NCBI GenBank assembly: GCA_034336665.1
Contig: CM067592.1
Span: forward strand, 33,702,717-33,766,716
Length of the DNA stretch: 64,000 nucleotides
Reading direction: 5' to 3'
Origin: Luscinia megarhynchos
Taxonomy: Eukaryota > Chordata > Aves > Passeriformes > Turdidae
Of the stretch, positions 44,203 through 57,000 are shown piece by piece (within the stretch, counting starts at the first letter, position 1; every line of letters starts with the position of its first letter). The notes beneath the pieces were generated by a model that saw only the letters and a list, made by a program, of their open reading frames with translations, had not been told where the DNA came from and made no database searches. A program made the translations under genes and the position numbers.

Positions 44203-45439
44203 AAACCACACAAAACTAAAAAATAACCAAAAAAACTGAAGCAAAACAAAAGGATACACTTAGAAAAGGACAAGAATGTGGATGTCTAACTTACACAGTT
44301 TGGTGCAAGTTCACTAGATTTCATCTTTTCTGCAGAGGAAAAAACAAACCTTTCCACCTGTTAATATATCAGATTTCTGCAGAAGTAAACACTCATACTG
44401 CAAGATTAATTTCCTCTCGATTATTTCTGTAGTTCTACCACCAAATATGTCAATCTCTTGGAAGCAGAAAATTCCTCAAGTTTAGAGAATGAGAATGCAT
44501 TGTGAAAAGGAGCTTATGAAGTCAATAATTGTGAATAACTATTTCAGATACTTACACCAAAGCTTTAGGAATTGATTCCTGCATTTTATCTCCAGCTTTT
44601 TAAAGTACTGTACAGAGGTTCTGCATTGCAAGCAGTTGGAGACAACATTCAAACAATTTCTTGAAAGATAAATGTCTGTCTTTCCCAGGATTGTATCACA
44701 GAAAAATAATATACATGGAAAACCAAGAGCTATTGGTTATCTCTTCTCAAACAGCTCTAGAGAAAGCAGCAGTTTTGTCTCTGCACCTCTTAAGGACTAA
44801 GTGTCAATAAAATAAGCCCTTCTTGAGAATTAATTTCTTTCCTGGAATGAGATTGTCTCAGTTGGTCTCTACACAGAGTTTTCCATCCCTGGTGATCTTT
44901 ACTTCTACCTTCGTTACTTCTGACACAACAAATTCTGAATAAAGAAAACATGTGACATCACTTGCCATCAGCAGCACATGACATGAAATCACATACTATC
45001 TCAATTTTAAGACACGTATGATCATCAAAATTGAAAATAACAAGAAATATACCATGTCCTTGGAGACTCCACATTAAGAGCATCTGGAGAAAATTAAATT
45101 TCTGGCCACCTTAAGTTTTTGCAACATACCACAGGAGAAAAAGAGGCAAATATAACACAGTTCCACTGATTCCTCTCAGAACACTATGCTGCATCTTCAT
45201 TATCACCCAGTACTTTAAAACAACATAACATTTACCTAACACTTTCTGCTATGTTTATGGTGTTCTTCTTATAATAGAGATGGACATGTCAAAGGTATTT
45301 CACAGATCACACCACCCCTCAAGAATTCATTCTCTTGTAGCCTTACTAGTGTACTTACAGTATACTAACTAATTTCAGACCTGGTTTTGGGTTATGGACA
45401 TAATTTTTGAGTCTGTGCATTAAGATGTATAACAGCTTC
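44203..45439. other. Intergenic, no gene recognised
   Basis: AT-rich unique sequence, no feature supported. Confidence 0.6.
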
Positions 45440-46150
45440 ATCAGGTAGAGATCAGATTAATTACGTGCAATCTGTTCCAGCACAGGGTCACTTGCACAGT
45501 AAAGAATCTCTTCCTCATATTCAGGTGGATCTTCCTGTGCATCAGTTTCTGCTGTTGCTTCTCCTCTATTGCTTGGCATCCCTTGGCATCCCTGGGAAGA
45601 GCCTGGCTGCATCAGCAAAGGCAATCAGATTGCTTAAATTTTATTTCCCTTTGGTGAATCCATGCTGATTACTCCTTGTCACATTCTTATCTTGTCCACA
45701 TGCTCAAAAGATGGCCTTTGAAGCAGGTGAGGCTGTCTGTCCTATAATTCCCTGGGTAACCAATTTTGGCTTTTTTGAAGACTGGGATGACATTTGCTTT
45801 CTTCCAGTACTCAGGCACCTCTTCTGACTGTCATGACCTTTTGAAAATGATTGAGAATGACCAAGCAATGACATCCTTGACTTCCCTCAGCAACTGTAAA
45901 TGCATCTCATCAGGCCCATGGGCATATGGATGTTAAGTTTGACCAAATGGTCTATAACCCAATTCTCTTCCAGCAAGGGGAAACTTTCCTTCACCCAGAA
46001 TTTCCCCCTGCTTTCTTCAGTCAGGGATGCCTGTGGGCTGACCAGTGAAGACTGATGCAAAGAAGGACCTTCATTATCTCAGCCCTCTCAGCAATTTCTA
46101 TTGCAGGTGTCCATGTTCCATTCAGTAGAATGCCCGGACCCCAGGTGTTA
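45440..46150 (-). mobile_element. CR1 LINE fragment (internal part)
   Basis: Antisense CR1-like blocks: GGTGAATCCATGCTGATTAC, CAATTTTGGCTTTTTTGAAG, TCATCAGGCCCATGGGCATA and AGTGAAGACTGATGCAAAGA. This is sequence upstream of the usual 3' end, so it is an older or differently truncated copy. Confidence 0.8.
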
Positions 46151-47299
46151 AATACTCCTGTTAATTCAGTGTATAAAGATTCATGAAAATACATCTTTGA
46201 AAATATTTGGGCCTCAACTGAAAAGAATCTGAATAGATGCTAGATGATTCCCCAAAGTACATCTTAGTTTATGAGATTATCTTTAACATTTCACACTTGA
46301 ATGTTAACAATTATACTACACTACACATTAGTTTACTCCTTCCAAACTTTCCCCATCTTCTTTTCTAAAATGATGAATCTTCTATCATTGTGAAGTAATT
46401 AATGACTTGAATTTCTAAAATTATTTGAGCACAGAAAACACCAGATAGCTAACAATATCTGACAATCTGCTTTGCTGTATTTCCAGTTTGTATAATTAGT
46501 TTGCCATTGCTATCTAAACTAAAATGAACTCTAAGATTTTTTATGTTCACCCATTAATAAAGACTAGTTTTAAGGACCATGTCTTTGGAAGTGGATGTTC
46601 TCCCACTGCTACTCAGCTGTCTAATTTCCTTGCTAAGTGAGTTCCTTGGGTGTTATCTTATGTAAGGGTATATAATGTTGTACAGCAAGTGAATGCTGCC
46701 AAATACAACATGACCTTGCCCTGAGAGATTACATTCTAAAGTCACTTCAGACACCTCACAGGACAGCCCAAGTAAATATGGCTTCAGACATATACAAGTC
46801 AGAGATACTTTCTCCTTTCCCTTTCAATCTATGTACGGCACCAGATATGCTCTTTGCTTTGGTACCCAGAAAAAACAGAAAGTAAAGATGAATGCAAAAC
46901 ACAAATGTCACTATTATTTTTCTATATTCAAAAATATCTCTGTATTCTCAAACAGGGATGAACATGGAGAATCCTTTGCTACAATTCTGTTAAAACATCT
47001 CTCTTCAAGCACTGAATATTTTACATTATCTGCTTCTGTTTAACTCACTAATTTATCAGTGTAAGTACTGATTAGATGCAAATAATTTTACTTATGAAGT
47101 TAATTTCACATTTTCATGAGAGCCATTTCCTTATTGCCTCTTCATCTGCCTCTGAGCTTTTTAAAATCCGCAGACATAAATGTGTTGAAATGTGGGGAAC
47201 AGACCACTCTGTGTTTTGGTTTTAACTACTGAAAGACAAAAGGAAATAAATTATATACACTGTCATTGCCTTGTTAAGTAGTGACAACCTCTAAGCAAA
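46151..47299. other. Intergenic, no gene recognised
   Basis: AT-rich unique sequence, no feature supported. Confidence 0.6.
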
Positions 47300-48110
47300 T
47301 TACAGAATCACAGAATCACAGATTCACTCACAGAATCATAGAAACATAGAACCATGCAATAGCCTGTGTTGGAAGGGACCTTAAAGATTATCTAGTTCCA
47401 GCTTCCCTGTCAAGACCAAGGGCTCCTTGCACCAGACCAGGCTGCTCAGAGCCCCATCCAGCCTGGCCTTGAACACTTCCAGGGATGGGGCATCCACTGC
47501 TTCCCTGGGCAGCCTGTGCCAGTGCCTCACCATGCTCACAGTAAAGAATTTCTTCCTAAAATCTAAATATAAAATATAAACTTACCATTTTTCAATCTGA
47601 GGCTGTTTCTCCTTGTCCTATCACTGTATGACATTGCCAGAAGTCCTTCTCCTGTTTTCCTGTAGGGACTCTTTAGGCAGTGCTCTAAGGTCTTCCTTGA
47701 CCTTCTCCTCTCCAGGCTGAACTGCAGCTGTCTCAGCCTGTCTCCACAGCAGAGCTGCTCCAGCCCTTGAATCATCTTCCTGGCCCCCTGGTTAACAGGT
47801 CCATGTCCTTCTTATGAAGGGAACAGCAGGGCTGGGTGCAGGGTTCCAGCTGGGGTCTCACAGAGCAGAGCAGAGGGGCAGAATCCCCTCCCTCCCCTGC
47901 TGCCCACGCTGCTTTGGATGCAGCCCAGGACACAACTGGCTTTTCGGGCTGGGAGTGCATGGCTGGGTCATGTCCAGCTTTTCATCCACCAGAACTCCAA
48001 AATTCTTTTTGGCAAGAATGCTCTCCATTAATTCACCTTCCATCCAGTGTTTGTTCTGGGGATTGCCCTGACATGATCGATATGCCAAGGCAGAAGATGC
48101 ATCTTAAATG
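47300..48110 (-). mobile_element. CR1 LINE fragment with 3' octamer-repeat tail
   Basis: Starts with degenerate repeats of CAGAATCACAGAATCACAG and CATAGAAACATAGAACC, the CR1 3' terminal microsatellite, then TTGGAAGGGACCTTAAAG and CCCATCCAGCCTGGCCTTG. About 800 bp long, one of the longest copies here. Open frames in it are incidental. Confidence 0.92.
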
Positions 48111-49139
48111 CCTGCCCAGTTTAGAACTGAATTATGTCAACAAGGAATGTAAGAAAATCCATTTGCCTCTGTCCTGTCCATAACTGTTACTTTTAAAGTG
48201 ATGAAAAAACAGATGGAAGAACCAAACCCTCAGAATTTTGGCTCGTAAGTTCTGATGTATCCTTATTGGCAATTTTTTCCCAAACACTCTGTATAGACTG
48301 GGACAGGAGATGGAGAGTGAATGAATATTTATTTGTTATGCAATTCAGCCCTGTCAAAGGCCTTGCAAGTACTAGGTATGGGCTCTAATTTTATTATGAC
48401 TCAGCTCTGCGAAAGAAATGGGCCTGTGTTCTGGGGCTGCAAACCTTTCCAGAAAAATGTTTAAGACATTTCACAAGGAACATACATGACAACTTTTTAT
48501 GTTTTCTATGCTGAATTTTTAATATTTTCTATGTTGCTCTCTGAGTTCACACATAGTAAATTTTACCTCTTTGGTTTTGCATATTAATATGAAAAAAATA
48601 TTGCTTTAATAGAGATCATTATTTACAATGTATTGTTTAGAAAATGGTATTTACAAACATAGTATGTATAATATTCTCTTTCTTTAAAAACAACTTTCTA
48701 CATATGTCATCAAAATGAATGACATGCAATTTTAAGCCAAAAGACTTTTTCCATTTATGAGAACAGTACCATATTGGAATAGCAGAATACCATGTTGATC
48801 AGTATTTTCAGAGTACACAATTTTATTTTCAATCTGTGGATACTCTGCACCTGTTAGATTTTATGTCTATAGTACAGACCCTCTTTTTATCCTCTTTGCC
48901 TCTACTATCTTAGTTGAAACTTCTTAAAAAAGGAAAATGCCTTACAAATGCTTTCTAAAGAATTCTCCTGGACAAACGGCTGGGTTTCATGCCTCATTTA
49001 TTACTTACCAGTAATTCAATTTTGCTTTAAGAATCAGAAGACACTGTCATAGTACTTTTAAACTGAGTGCTGTGGTAGTGGTAAAACAGAAAAATCCACA
49101 GCCATCTAAAAAGCAGGGCTTACACAACCTGCCTCAGAT
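48111..49139. other. Intergenic, no gene recognised
   Basis: AT-rich unique sequence, no feature supported. Confidence 0.6.
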
Positions 49140-49725
49140 AAGATGTTTTTTTTTGATGAGCAGTGGCCCACAGCCCAGAGGGCCCTGCAGCCCTTCAGAA
49201 GGGCCTGGGCAGGCTGGGGACATGGGCACAGAGGAATGGCTGAAATCCAACCAGGGCAAGGCAGGGCCCTGCAGCTGGGCAGGAACAAGCCCAGCTACCA
49301 GCACAGGCTGGGGCTGACCTGCTGGAGGCAGCTCTGAGGAGAAGGACCTGGGGATCCTGGCGGACAGCAAGCTGTCCATGGGCCAGCAGTGTGTCCTGGC
49401 GGCCAAGAAGGCCAATGGTGTCCTGGGGTGACAGGGGAGAGCATTGCCAGCAGGTCACAGGAGGTGATCCTGCCCCTCTCAGCCTGGTGAGGCACCTCTG
49501 GAGTGCTGTGTCCAGTTCTGGGCTCCTCAGGACAAGAGAGACACAGAGCTGCTGGAGCTGTCTGGGATAGGGTGACAAAGGTGAGAGCACAGGAGCATCT
49601 CTCTCGGGAGGAAAGGCTGAGGGAGCTGGGCCTGCTCAGCCTTGGGCAGAGACAACTGAGAGGGGACCTCACCAAAGTCTGTGAGTATCACAGGGGAGGG
49701 TGTCAGTGGATGGATCCAGGCCTGG
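49140..49725 (+). mobile_element. CR1 LINE fragment, GC-rich
   Basis: Sense CR1 with GACCTGGGGATCCTGGCGGA, TGTCCTGGCGGCCAAGAAG, GTCCAGTTCTGGGCTCCTC, AGGAAAGGCTGAGGGAGCTG and AGAGGGGACCTCACC. It lacks the extreme 3' end. Several 60-130 codon frames overlap on both strands, as expected for this GC-rich element. Confidence 0.9.
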
Positions 49726-50429
49726 CTTGGTGCTGCCAACGAAAGCTGGGACAAAGCTAGCTTAGCCAGTCTGCCTCTTGATCTTCACCATGAAGAAACT
49801 TGAAACTGATCCTGTTTAAAGGACTAGAGCCATGCCTAATGCGTGTCTTCACGAGAACTGAAACTGTTAAGGGATCAACCAGAACAAGCATGAGTAACTC
49901 AATCACACAAAGTGTAGAACAGAAAGTAAGGGATGACTTTGCAACATGACCATCAAATATGTAACAGTTTCCACACATCAAAAGTGGAACATTGGCACAG
50001 AGCAGAACAGGGTGGACTTTCCTCCCATTACTATGAGAACAACCTACCACTGGAATACTTTACCAGGAGATGAAATTAATTTACTGTTATAGTGACTCTC
50101 ATTTTATTTTTAATTGGAGCATAGCTTTTAGAAAAACAGACAAGCTAGAATGAAAGGAAGACCTACGGTCTGTGTTGTACAGGAAATTAGACCAGAAATT
50201 TGCAGCAGCATCTCTCTAGTCCATTATGTTATTCTATAATGCACTTTTGTGCCAGGCACTCTTGGGGCTTATTGCCATGGTATAAACAAAAGAATAGCTG
50301 TCAGCTTTTGAGAGACTTCTAAGAAATGTTATCTCTTGGAATTCAGAGTAATGTGTTCCATTTATTTAATTTGATTTGTTGCTGACAGGAACATAGAGCA
50401 GGAGCCAGCTGAGCAGGGAAATTACAAGC
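49726..50429. other. Intergenic, no gene recognised
   Basis: No recognisable exon or repeat between the CR1 and the SINE tail. Confidence 0.6.
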
Positions 50430-50439
50430 GTATATCCAG

Positions 50440-50520
50440 CATCAAAGCGCAGGGGTTACAAAGCCAAGGCTGTGGGTTCGATGCCTGCACAGGCCATTCC
50501 CTTAAGAATTGGACTCAGTA
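50440..50520 (+). mobile_element. tRNA-Ile-derived SINE (TguSINE1-like), truncated
   Basis: AGCGCAGGGGTTACAAAGCC, AAGGCTGTGGGTTCGATGCC and TGCACAGGCCA track the 3' half of tRNA-Ile, with a perfect B box GGTTCGATGCC at 50475-50485. CCCTTAAGAATTGGACTCA follows, resembling the CR1-derived tail of TguSINE1. The 5' end (A box) is weak and the tail breaks off near 50520. TguSINE1 is known from oscine songbirds; the assignment is from memory. Confidence 0.7.
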
Positions 50521-50575
50521 TTTTATTCCTAGTTGTCCTCTTTTAAATTCATGTTTGCTTTCTTCTCCTTTTCAC

Positions 50576-50636
50576 AGAATCCCAAAATATTAGGAACTGG
50601 AAGGTCTCCCCAGAATCACTAACTCATACAATAATT
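50576..50636 (-). mobile_element. CR1 3'-end relic
   Basis: CAGAATCCCAAAATATTAGG and ACTGGAAGGTCTCCCCAGAA match the antisense CR1 3' end, about 60 bp long and diverged. Confidence 0.55.
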
Positions 50637-51357
50637 TTTTAGAGTTCCTACTCCACTTTCCAGCTCACTATTTGTCCTTGTTCTATTTGAGCTTCTTATG
50701 GCTTTATATTTTGGCTGCCAAACTGCTTTCTGATCCCTTATCCCAAATGGGTTTTTTGCACAAGAGTGCTGTAACACACCCTGTGTTCGAAGGGGTTATC
50801 CTTGAAAAATCTCTTAATTCTTCTACTGTGACTTGGATGGTAAAAAGAAAATAACAAATCTTGACACTCTAGTCTTTCTACTAATAATCAATTTTCTTTT
50901 TCTACTGGTAAAGCAGAAAGAGGCTTTTAAATTTCACAACTTTCTTTTTGTAACACTACAGCATCTGTAGCCCTGAATTCCCTTTTCTCTGCTCATCAGA
51001 CAAAAATTGTCCCTTTAAGTATGAGGAAAAGAGACTAAAGAAAGCAAGGGAAAAGTCTGGTACTTTGGTAAATCTCAGGCCAAGCGTCTTTCAGACTAGC
51101 AAACTCTAGATGCTAGATATTCCCAACTTTGCTGTGCTCTTAAATAACACAGGACCCATGGTCTTGTAGCTTACAGATATGGATAAGGTCAGGCCTACAA
51201 ATACCAAAGAGATCTCTCAGATATCTGCTCAAAAGCTCACTGAAGCTGTAGATCTCCTACGGGCCTTTTTTCCCCACTGCCTACCTCCCAGACTACATCT
51301 TCCCACACTGCCCAAAGGACCATGCCTTCTCCATGGTCTATCGCCATCCCTGCCGAG

Positions 51358-51411
51358 GTCACAGAGTCAGGATGACTGAGGTTGGAAGAGACCTATGGGG
51401 GTCACCTAGAG
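51358..51411 (-). mobile_element. CR1 3'-end relic
   Basis: CACAGAGTCAGGATGACTGA followed by GGTTGGAAGAGACCTATGGG is the antisense CR1 3' terminus, truncated after about 55 bp. Confidence 0.65.
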
Positions 51412-51481
51412 TAAAGAAACTCACCTCCACTTTCTTTTATTCCTCTAGCCATCAACTACTCATCCCATAAATGCTCCTTTT

Positions 51482-51795
51482 TGTCACAGCACTGTTGGTC
51501 AGTAGCTGGGCAATTAATCCGTCCATAAACAAGAAACCCAGTTTGGCTAGCCTGGCTCGCCAAACAGGTCCCTGGGTGAGCAAGGATAGGATAGATTTGA
51601 ACCCAAAGGGAGACTTCAGCCAACCCCATTCGATCTAGAATGCAGACATCTGGGAGGTGTTAGAACCAGACCAATCAGCTCTTCTAACCTGAGGAATTCA
51701 GACCCCCTATATAAGAAGGTTCTGGACAGTAAAACAGGCTCTTTGTCACAAGGTTCCCCGTGAGGAATGTCTCCAACTAACTGCTTCACTTAACA
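51482..51795 (+). mobile_element. Putative solo LTR (314 bp) with CCAAT and TATA motifs
   Basis: Begins TGTCAC and ends TTAACA (TG...CA), flanked by near-identical hexamers CCTTTT (51476-51481) and CCTCTT (51796-51801), consistent with a diverged 6-bp target duplication. Inside are CCAAT at 51671-51675 and TATATAAG at 51708-51715, spaced like a promoter. No viral genes adjoin. Called from structure, not from a recognised family. Confidence 0.65.
51671..51715 (+). promoter_or_regulatory. LTR core promoter motifs (CCAAT and TATA boxes)
   Basis: CCAATCAG and TATATAAG are 37 bp apart (start to start) inside the putative LTR. They are motif matches only; use in vivo is unknown. Confidence 0.5.
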
Positions 51796-51801
51796 CCTCT
51801 T

Positions 51802-52774
51802 GGGGGGTTTGTTTTGGTTTCTTTTCCCCCAGAGCATAGCTTGAACTCATTGTAGTGCAGATGACTTGGGCACATAACTGAAGTGCTGAAATACCTCAGA
51901 CACTGGAGTACAAGTTTATGTGGAATTTTGACAGGGTAGCTTCCCTCCAGCACCTGTGGCAGAAGGCTTGCAAGATGGTCAGAGTGTTTCCACTGCAACA
52001 ATGTGGATGAGTAAGTAGTGTGAGTGTGAAGTTTGAAGAGTGTGAAGTGAGTGAGAATCTGTTCTCCTCCACTGATAATGCCATAATGGTTAATATTACT
52101 TGAGCTCCTCTCCCAGGAAAGTTTTGACAATGCACACAGTTCTTCTTTTGTAGGATACTTACACCCGGATTTCTGTTTTAAAAGAGTGCTTGTCAATACC
52201 CGAGAACTTTCACATAAGGTATCTTAGGCAACATATTCAGAAACTTGCAAATTACAAAAATTCTCTAAGATATTAGAAATTTCAGACTTGGTCAAAAATT
52301 TTTTTCAACAATTAAGAGACAGAAGAACAGAGAAGAAATAAGACTAGCACAAACTCAGAAAAAAAAAAAAAAAGAGCAGGAGAGAAACATACCAGCAATA
52401 AAGCTAGCTATTATTCTTACTTTTTTTAGAAACTTCTGTGGAAATGAATACTGACTTCTTTCCAAATAATGTATCTGCCACTCAGATATACTTATGTATA
52501 AATGAATAAAATGTATGTTTTTTATATAAAGACAATAAAATTGGGAGAGGAATTCAGAGAGAGAGACTTGTTTATTTAAGAAACAAAATAACCAAGTGGG
52601 AAAAAACCCCACTGAAACTATTTTAATTCCAAAATAAGAATGCATTTTCTTCCAAATTTCTAGTATAAGAGTTTGTTTTATCAAACCTGTTCAAAGCAGT
52701 ATATTACAGAGACAAAATCTGACCTGAAGCCTGTTCCTGAGAGCTGGTGTTATTACTGCTTTTCACAGGCTCAT
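51802..52774. other. Intergenic, no gene recognised
   Basis: AT-rich; contains an A15 run at 52359-52373. The 136-codon minus-strand frame at 51786-52196 shows no known motif and partly overlaps the LTR edge. Confidence 0.6.
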
Positions 52775-52915
52775 TCAAGGCCAGGGTGGATGGGCCCTGG
52801 GCAAGCTGCTTCACTGGGTGCCAGGGAGGCCACCCCATGACAAGGGGGCCAGAACTAAATGCAAAACTCTGAGGCAGCTTCCAGCCCAAGCTATTATGTG
52901 ATTCTAAGGTTTTAT
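52775..52915 (+). mobile_element. CR1 LINE 3'-end fragment
   Basis: AAGGCCAGGGTGGATGGGCC, CCCTGGGCAAGCTGCTTCAC, a GGGGGCCAGAACTAAATGC block and the terminus TTATGTGATTCTAAGG are sense CR1 3' sequence. Confidence 0.8.
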
Positions 52916-53059
52916 GATGTGGTCTTTTTCTTCTTTGATGTGAATTGCTCCTCTATAATTTATTCTGTTGCTTCATTGAAATTTGTGCACTCTAGCCTAA
53001 GGACAAATTAGTCCACTTTTTCCCCCTCAGTTTCTAAGTAACATTATAGAAAAAAAAAG

Positions 53060-53086
53060 ATATATATTTTTTATATATATATATAT
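53060..53086. repeat. (TA)n low-complexity run
   Basis: Imperfect TA repeats with a T6 interruption. Confidence 0.85.
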
Positions 53087-53847
53087 GTACACATAATTAT
53101 AGAAAGTTATACAAATAAAATTTCATTTATTATATTGAAAACTGAGAGATATACTCTTTAATGTCACATTTATTTAGAGAGCCAATATGTGTGTATAACA
53201 TACTTTTTCTTTTTTCTTCTAAGAAATATAATTTTTCACTATACACCAAGAATTGAAAAAAATTAATTCAACGATTTCCTCACTGTATCTTGCATCCAGA
53301 TAGAATGTATTCTATACTAGTGGAAATTGTCAGTAGAGGTGCTAAGAACCAAGAGACAGAAAGTTCTTTGTTTAAAGGATACAAAGTCTGTGTTGAAGCT
53401 TCTTTTTCCTGTGATGAGCTGCTGCTCTGAGCTCCCCAGGCTTTTTCCCCACAGGTCAACCACACATTCTCCTCAAAGCCAATATTCACCAGTGAGTGCT
53501 ACCATCACAATTTGATGGAGCACAGTAAATAAGGTTTGCACACCAAATCCCATCATTCCTTAATTTACTCTATTCTTGTTAACCTATAGATGACTAAATA
53601 AATACTGCTGTAAATGTCAAAGTCATTGAAACCCATACTTTTTCTTTGCAAGTAAACCAGGCCTTTGTAGGTTTTACTTGACAGCTACTGAGTACCACAC
53701 CTGCAAATGCATAACACCATGATCACTGCTAGAGCAGAGGGACTTCCTTGCTGTGCTGGCAGCGTGGCCTCTAGGCAGCAAACAGGCATGTCTCCACGCC
53801 TCTGAATTAATCTCCCAGTCAAACAAGATGTGGAAATGGCTTGCACA

Positions 53848-54020
53848 ACCCCCAAAAACAAGAAAAAAAAAACCCCAAACCAAACAAATAAAAATCCACA
53901 AAAAATTACCCCATCACCAACAAAAAAACAAAGCAAAAAAACCCACCAAAAAGCCCTAAACAAAGCAAACAAAAACTCTCCAGAAACCCCAAAAAGCCAA
54001 CAACAAAAGGCAAAGACAAA
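53848..54020. repeat. A/C-rich low-complexity block
   Basis: Runs of A separated by C2-4 (AAAACCCCAAACC-type). The apparent Lys/Pro/Gln-rich frames are composition artefacts. Confidence 0.85.
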
Positions 54021-57000
54021 TCAGGTATGAGTTACACTTTCTGCCCAGCAAAATTCTCTGCATCCTTCCAAGAAAGGTGGTCAGATTTGCTGACCATTAT
54101 CAACATAATGGTCCTTAGAGTCACTCATACATTTCAAGAGTATCTTAATCAAATTTATTAAAAAAATGGTATACAGCATGTTTCAATTCACATACAGGGG
54201 TAAAAAACAGGAGTGTGAAAATGGAACCGTGGTGTTTGATAAGAAATAGACTAACACTAAAAACACTTCTTCATTGTGGAAAATTCATTTCAAACAATAA
54301 TTTTGTTGGCAGATCATATATCCATGAAATGTGTCACAGGCTCTAGCACTAAGGAAAGAGCTGGACTAGGGGAGTTTTCCAGCTGGTTCTCTTTCTGAAG
54401 TGGCCTTTTCATTTTTAACATGAAAACAGATGCTGATTTAAATGATTTTGGCTGAGTTGCTACTAATTGGTCTTTTCATATGCAATTAATTTCTTTGTTT
54501 CTTGTTCACTAAGGGATTTAATTGCAGCAACATAGAAATTTGCCAATTTTCCTTTAGAGAAATGCCCATTAAACTTTCCATTAGAGTTAAATCCTCAGAT
54601 TTTCCATTGCAAGGAGATATTCTTGTATTACAGTAAATGTCTGTAAAATCGTATGTTTCTCTTTCTCTAAGAATAAAGATATTTCAACTGTACGCATTCA
54701 CTCATTTCTGTCTTAAAGCCAAAGTATGCAAGCAAGATTGTACAAGAAAATCTAATGAACTGGAAAAAGTTGTCAACAATAGCAGTCACATGTCTTTCAA
54801 GCAGACAGCATGTGCTTCACACAGCCAATTGTGTGCAGCCATCAAAAGTCTCCAGCTGCAACACACATTTTCAGGCATCTTCCTCTCAGGACTGATTCAA
54901 CCTCTGGTTCCTCATGCCAACTCTAAAAACACAGACTTTTGTTTTGTTTTTAACTTTATTTTCTTAGAGCCTTTGATGAATCAATAATTTTAAAATGACA
55001 AATTTTTCTTGCCTTCTGATTGAGATTTTTTTTCCTTATTCTGCCTCCCAAGGTCTCTGAGAGACGTACTCTGGTTGATTTTGTTGTGACAGCTACAGAT
55101 GTGAACCTGCCAGATTGAACTCAGGCACCAGATCCAGGGGTATATGCTTCCATCCAGATTCTGATCTAGAAGCATCAAGTTCTGACAGAGAAATTGGGTG
55201 AAAAAATATATTCAGCCACAACTGTCTCCATACAGTGACTTTATTTTAGTTTCTATAGCAAAGTTTAGACACTTTATATCTCCTCAAGCCACAGCTCAGA
55301 GAATAACTGGACTCTGTATCTTCTGCACCCTTAGGCAACTTGTTTTTCAAGCTTCCCTTTTCCAATAAATAATGCTTTTGCAGCCGCAGAGGCAGCAACA
55401 GAATTATTCACTTACTACAAAGGAAGGACATGGGGAAGGGGAAGGATACACGTCCTGCCATACATTGAGGTCTGTTCTGAAAAGCCAGAAAATATCCACC
55501 ACTTGTACATATCCTTCTAGTATGAAGCCTTATATGCAACCCTTCACTTCCAAGTACAGCACTAAGTCTGGGGTCTTCACTTACAGGCTCTGCATCATTA
55601 TGATTTTTCCCATCATTGCTGTCCTTCATTTTCATTACCAGATCACATCTTATTTATACATACTATTTACACCACCAATATTTAAACATTGCAAACAAGA
55701 GGAGAACAATTTGCAGTAAATCCTCTGCTGGCTGAAGGGCTTTCTCCCAATCACTCCTAATGCACTAAACCCAAGCCTTGTTAGCTGTGCCCTGTGTGCT
55801 TGTGTAACTTTGCGTGCTATGTTAAATGCTACACAGAAATAGCAACAATAAAATCAAAACATTTCAGATGAAAGGCCATATAAAGAGAAAAAATATATCT
55901 ATATCCAGGAAAAACAGATATGGCATTTTCTGGAAAAAGTCTAACAAATTATCAGCTCTGAGGAGGGCTGATTTTTATAGATCTGTGAGTGGACCTCTGC
56001 TCAAATATTTGTCTGTATGAATAGATAGGCGATATTGACTGGAAAAAAACAGCAATAACAATTTTTCACCATTGACTCAGTATTCTCCAGTATTTAGTTT
56101 TCTTAAAAACAGCCCAGTCTAAAGTATGGGTGCCCTTCATAGTATTTTGTGAGAAAATAAGCTCCTTCTAAAAAAGGAATTACGAACTTACCTCGAAGAT
56201 AAGGAGATATAAGAAATTAAAAATCACCACTATCACAAATGCAACTCAGTTTAGAAACCCGACTAAGCCAGTTCAACTTTCTTTAAAATCCAGTATATAT
56301 ACGTCTTTCTCCCATCTTCTACTTTTCTGCTAGAAATCAAATGTATTCATAAAAGTATACACTTTTTAAAGCCTACTTTTTCCTCCTTTCTGCTCTTCCA
56401 CTTGTGGTGTTGTTCCAGTTATAATTTTTTATGTTTTTTTTCCCAGAAGCATCCAAAAGTCAGGTACAATTTGTTGAAACAACTTGGAAGGTTAACTCCA
56501 TGTCTATTAAGCTAAGCCATCTCCTCTACAGCAAAAGAACCAAAGCAAGATGAAAATATATATAACAAAAGATTTTATTGAAAGAACAATAGAAAGCCAA
56601 AAAGAACAAAAAACCCCACCAAACAAAGCAAAACAGCCCTACTCCTCAAACCAAATAATGTGAAGATGACACAAAACTTGGAATGAATTTGTAAGTTAGG
56701 AGGAAAACCATTACATTTTTAGTGGCTCTGAGATTTTATAAGGCAAAGAAATACCAGCAGGTTTCTAACCAACAGTCACCTGTTTTGAAGAACAATTTAT
56801 TCAGCAATTTCACTAGAAAACAAGGAAGTGATTAGGTGGAACTTACATGCTAAGAAAGAAAAAACATGTTAATATTGCTTTTGCATCTGCATGTGTCTAG
56901 CAACTGTTTAGGAGTGAGGATTGCAGCGGCCCATTATTCTGAATTTACCAAAAGAAGAAGTAAAAAGCAACTCTAAACCCAGCCAGTCACATTTATTTAA

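Noticed and set aside
43997..44209. Val/Cys repeat peptide on the minus strand
   Set aside because: Translation of the CA microsatellite.
49134..49760. Several overlapping 60-131 codon frames on both strands
   Set aside because: All overlap one GC-rich CR1 fragment; overlapping frames on both strands indicate composition, not genes.
50440..50520. Functional tRNA-Ile gene
   Set aside because: The acceptor and D-arm half does not fold well and the sequence runs into a CR1-like tail instead of a poly-T terminator; fits a SINE relic.
53753..54030. Lys/Pro/Gln-rich frames
   Set aside because: Product of an A/C-rich low-complexity block.
54637..54987. 116-codon plus-strand frame
   Set aside because: No family resemblance and no gene context; likely chance.
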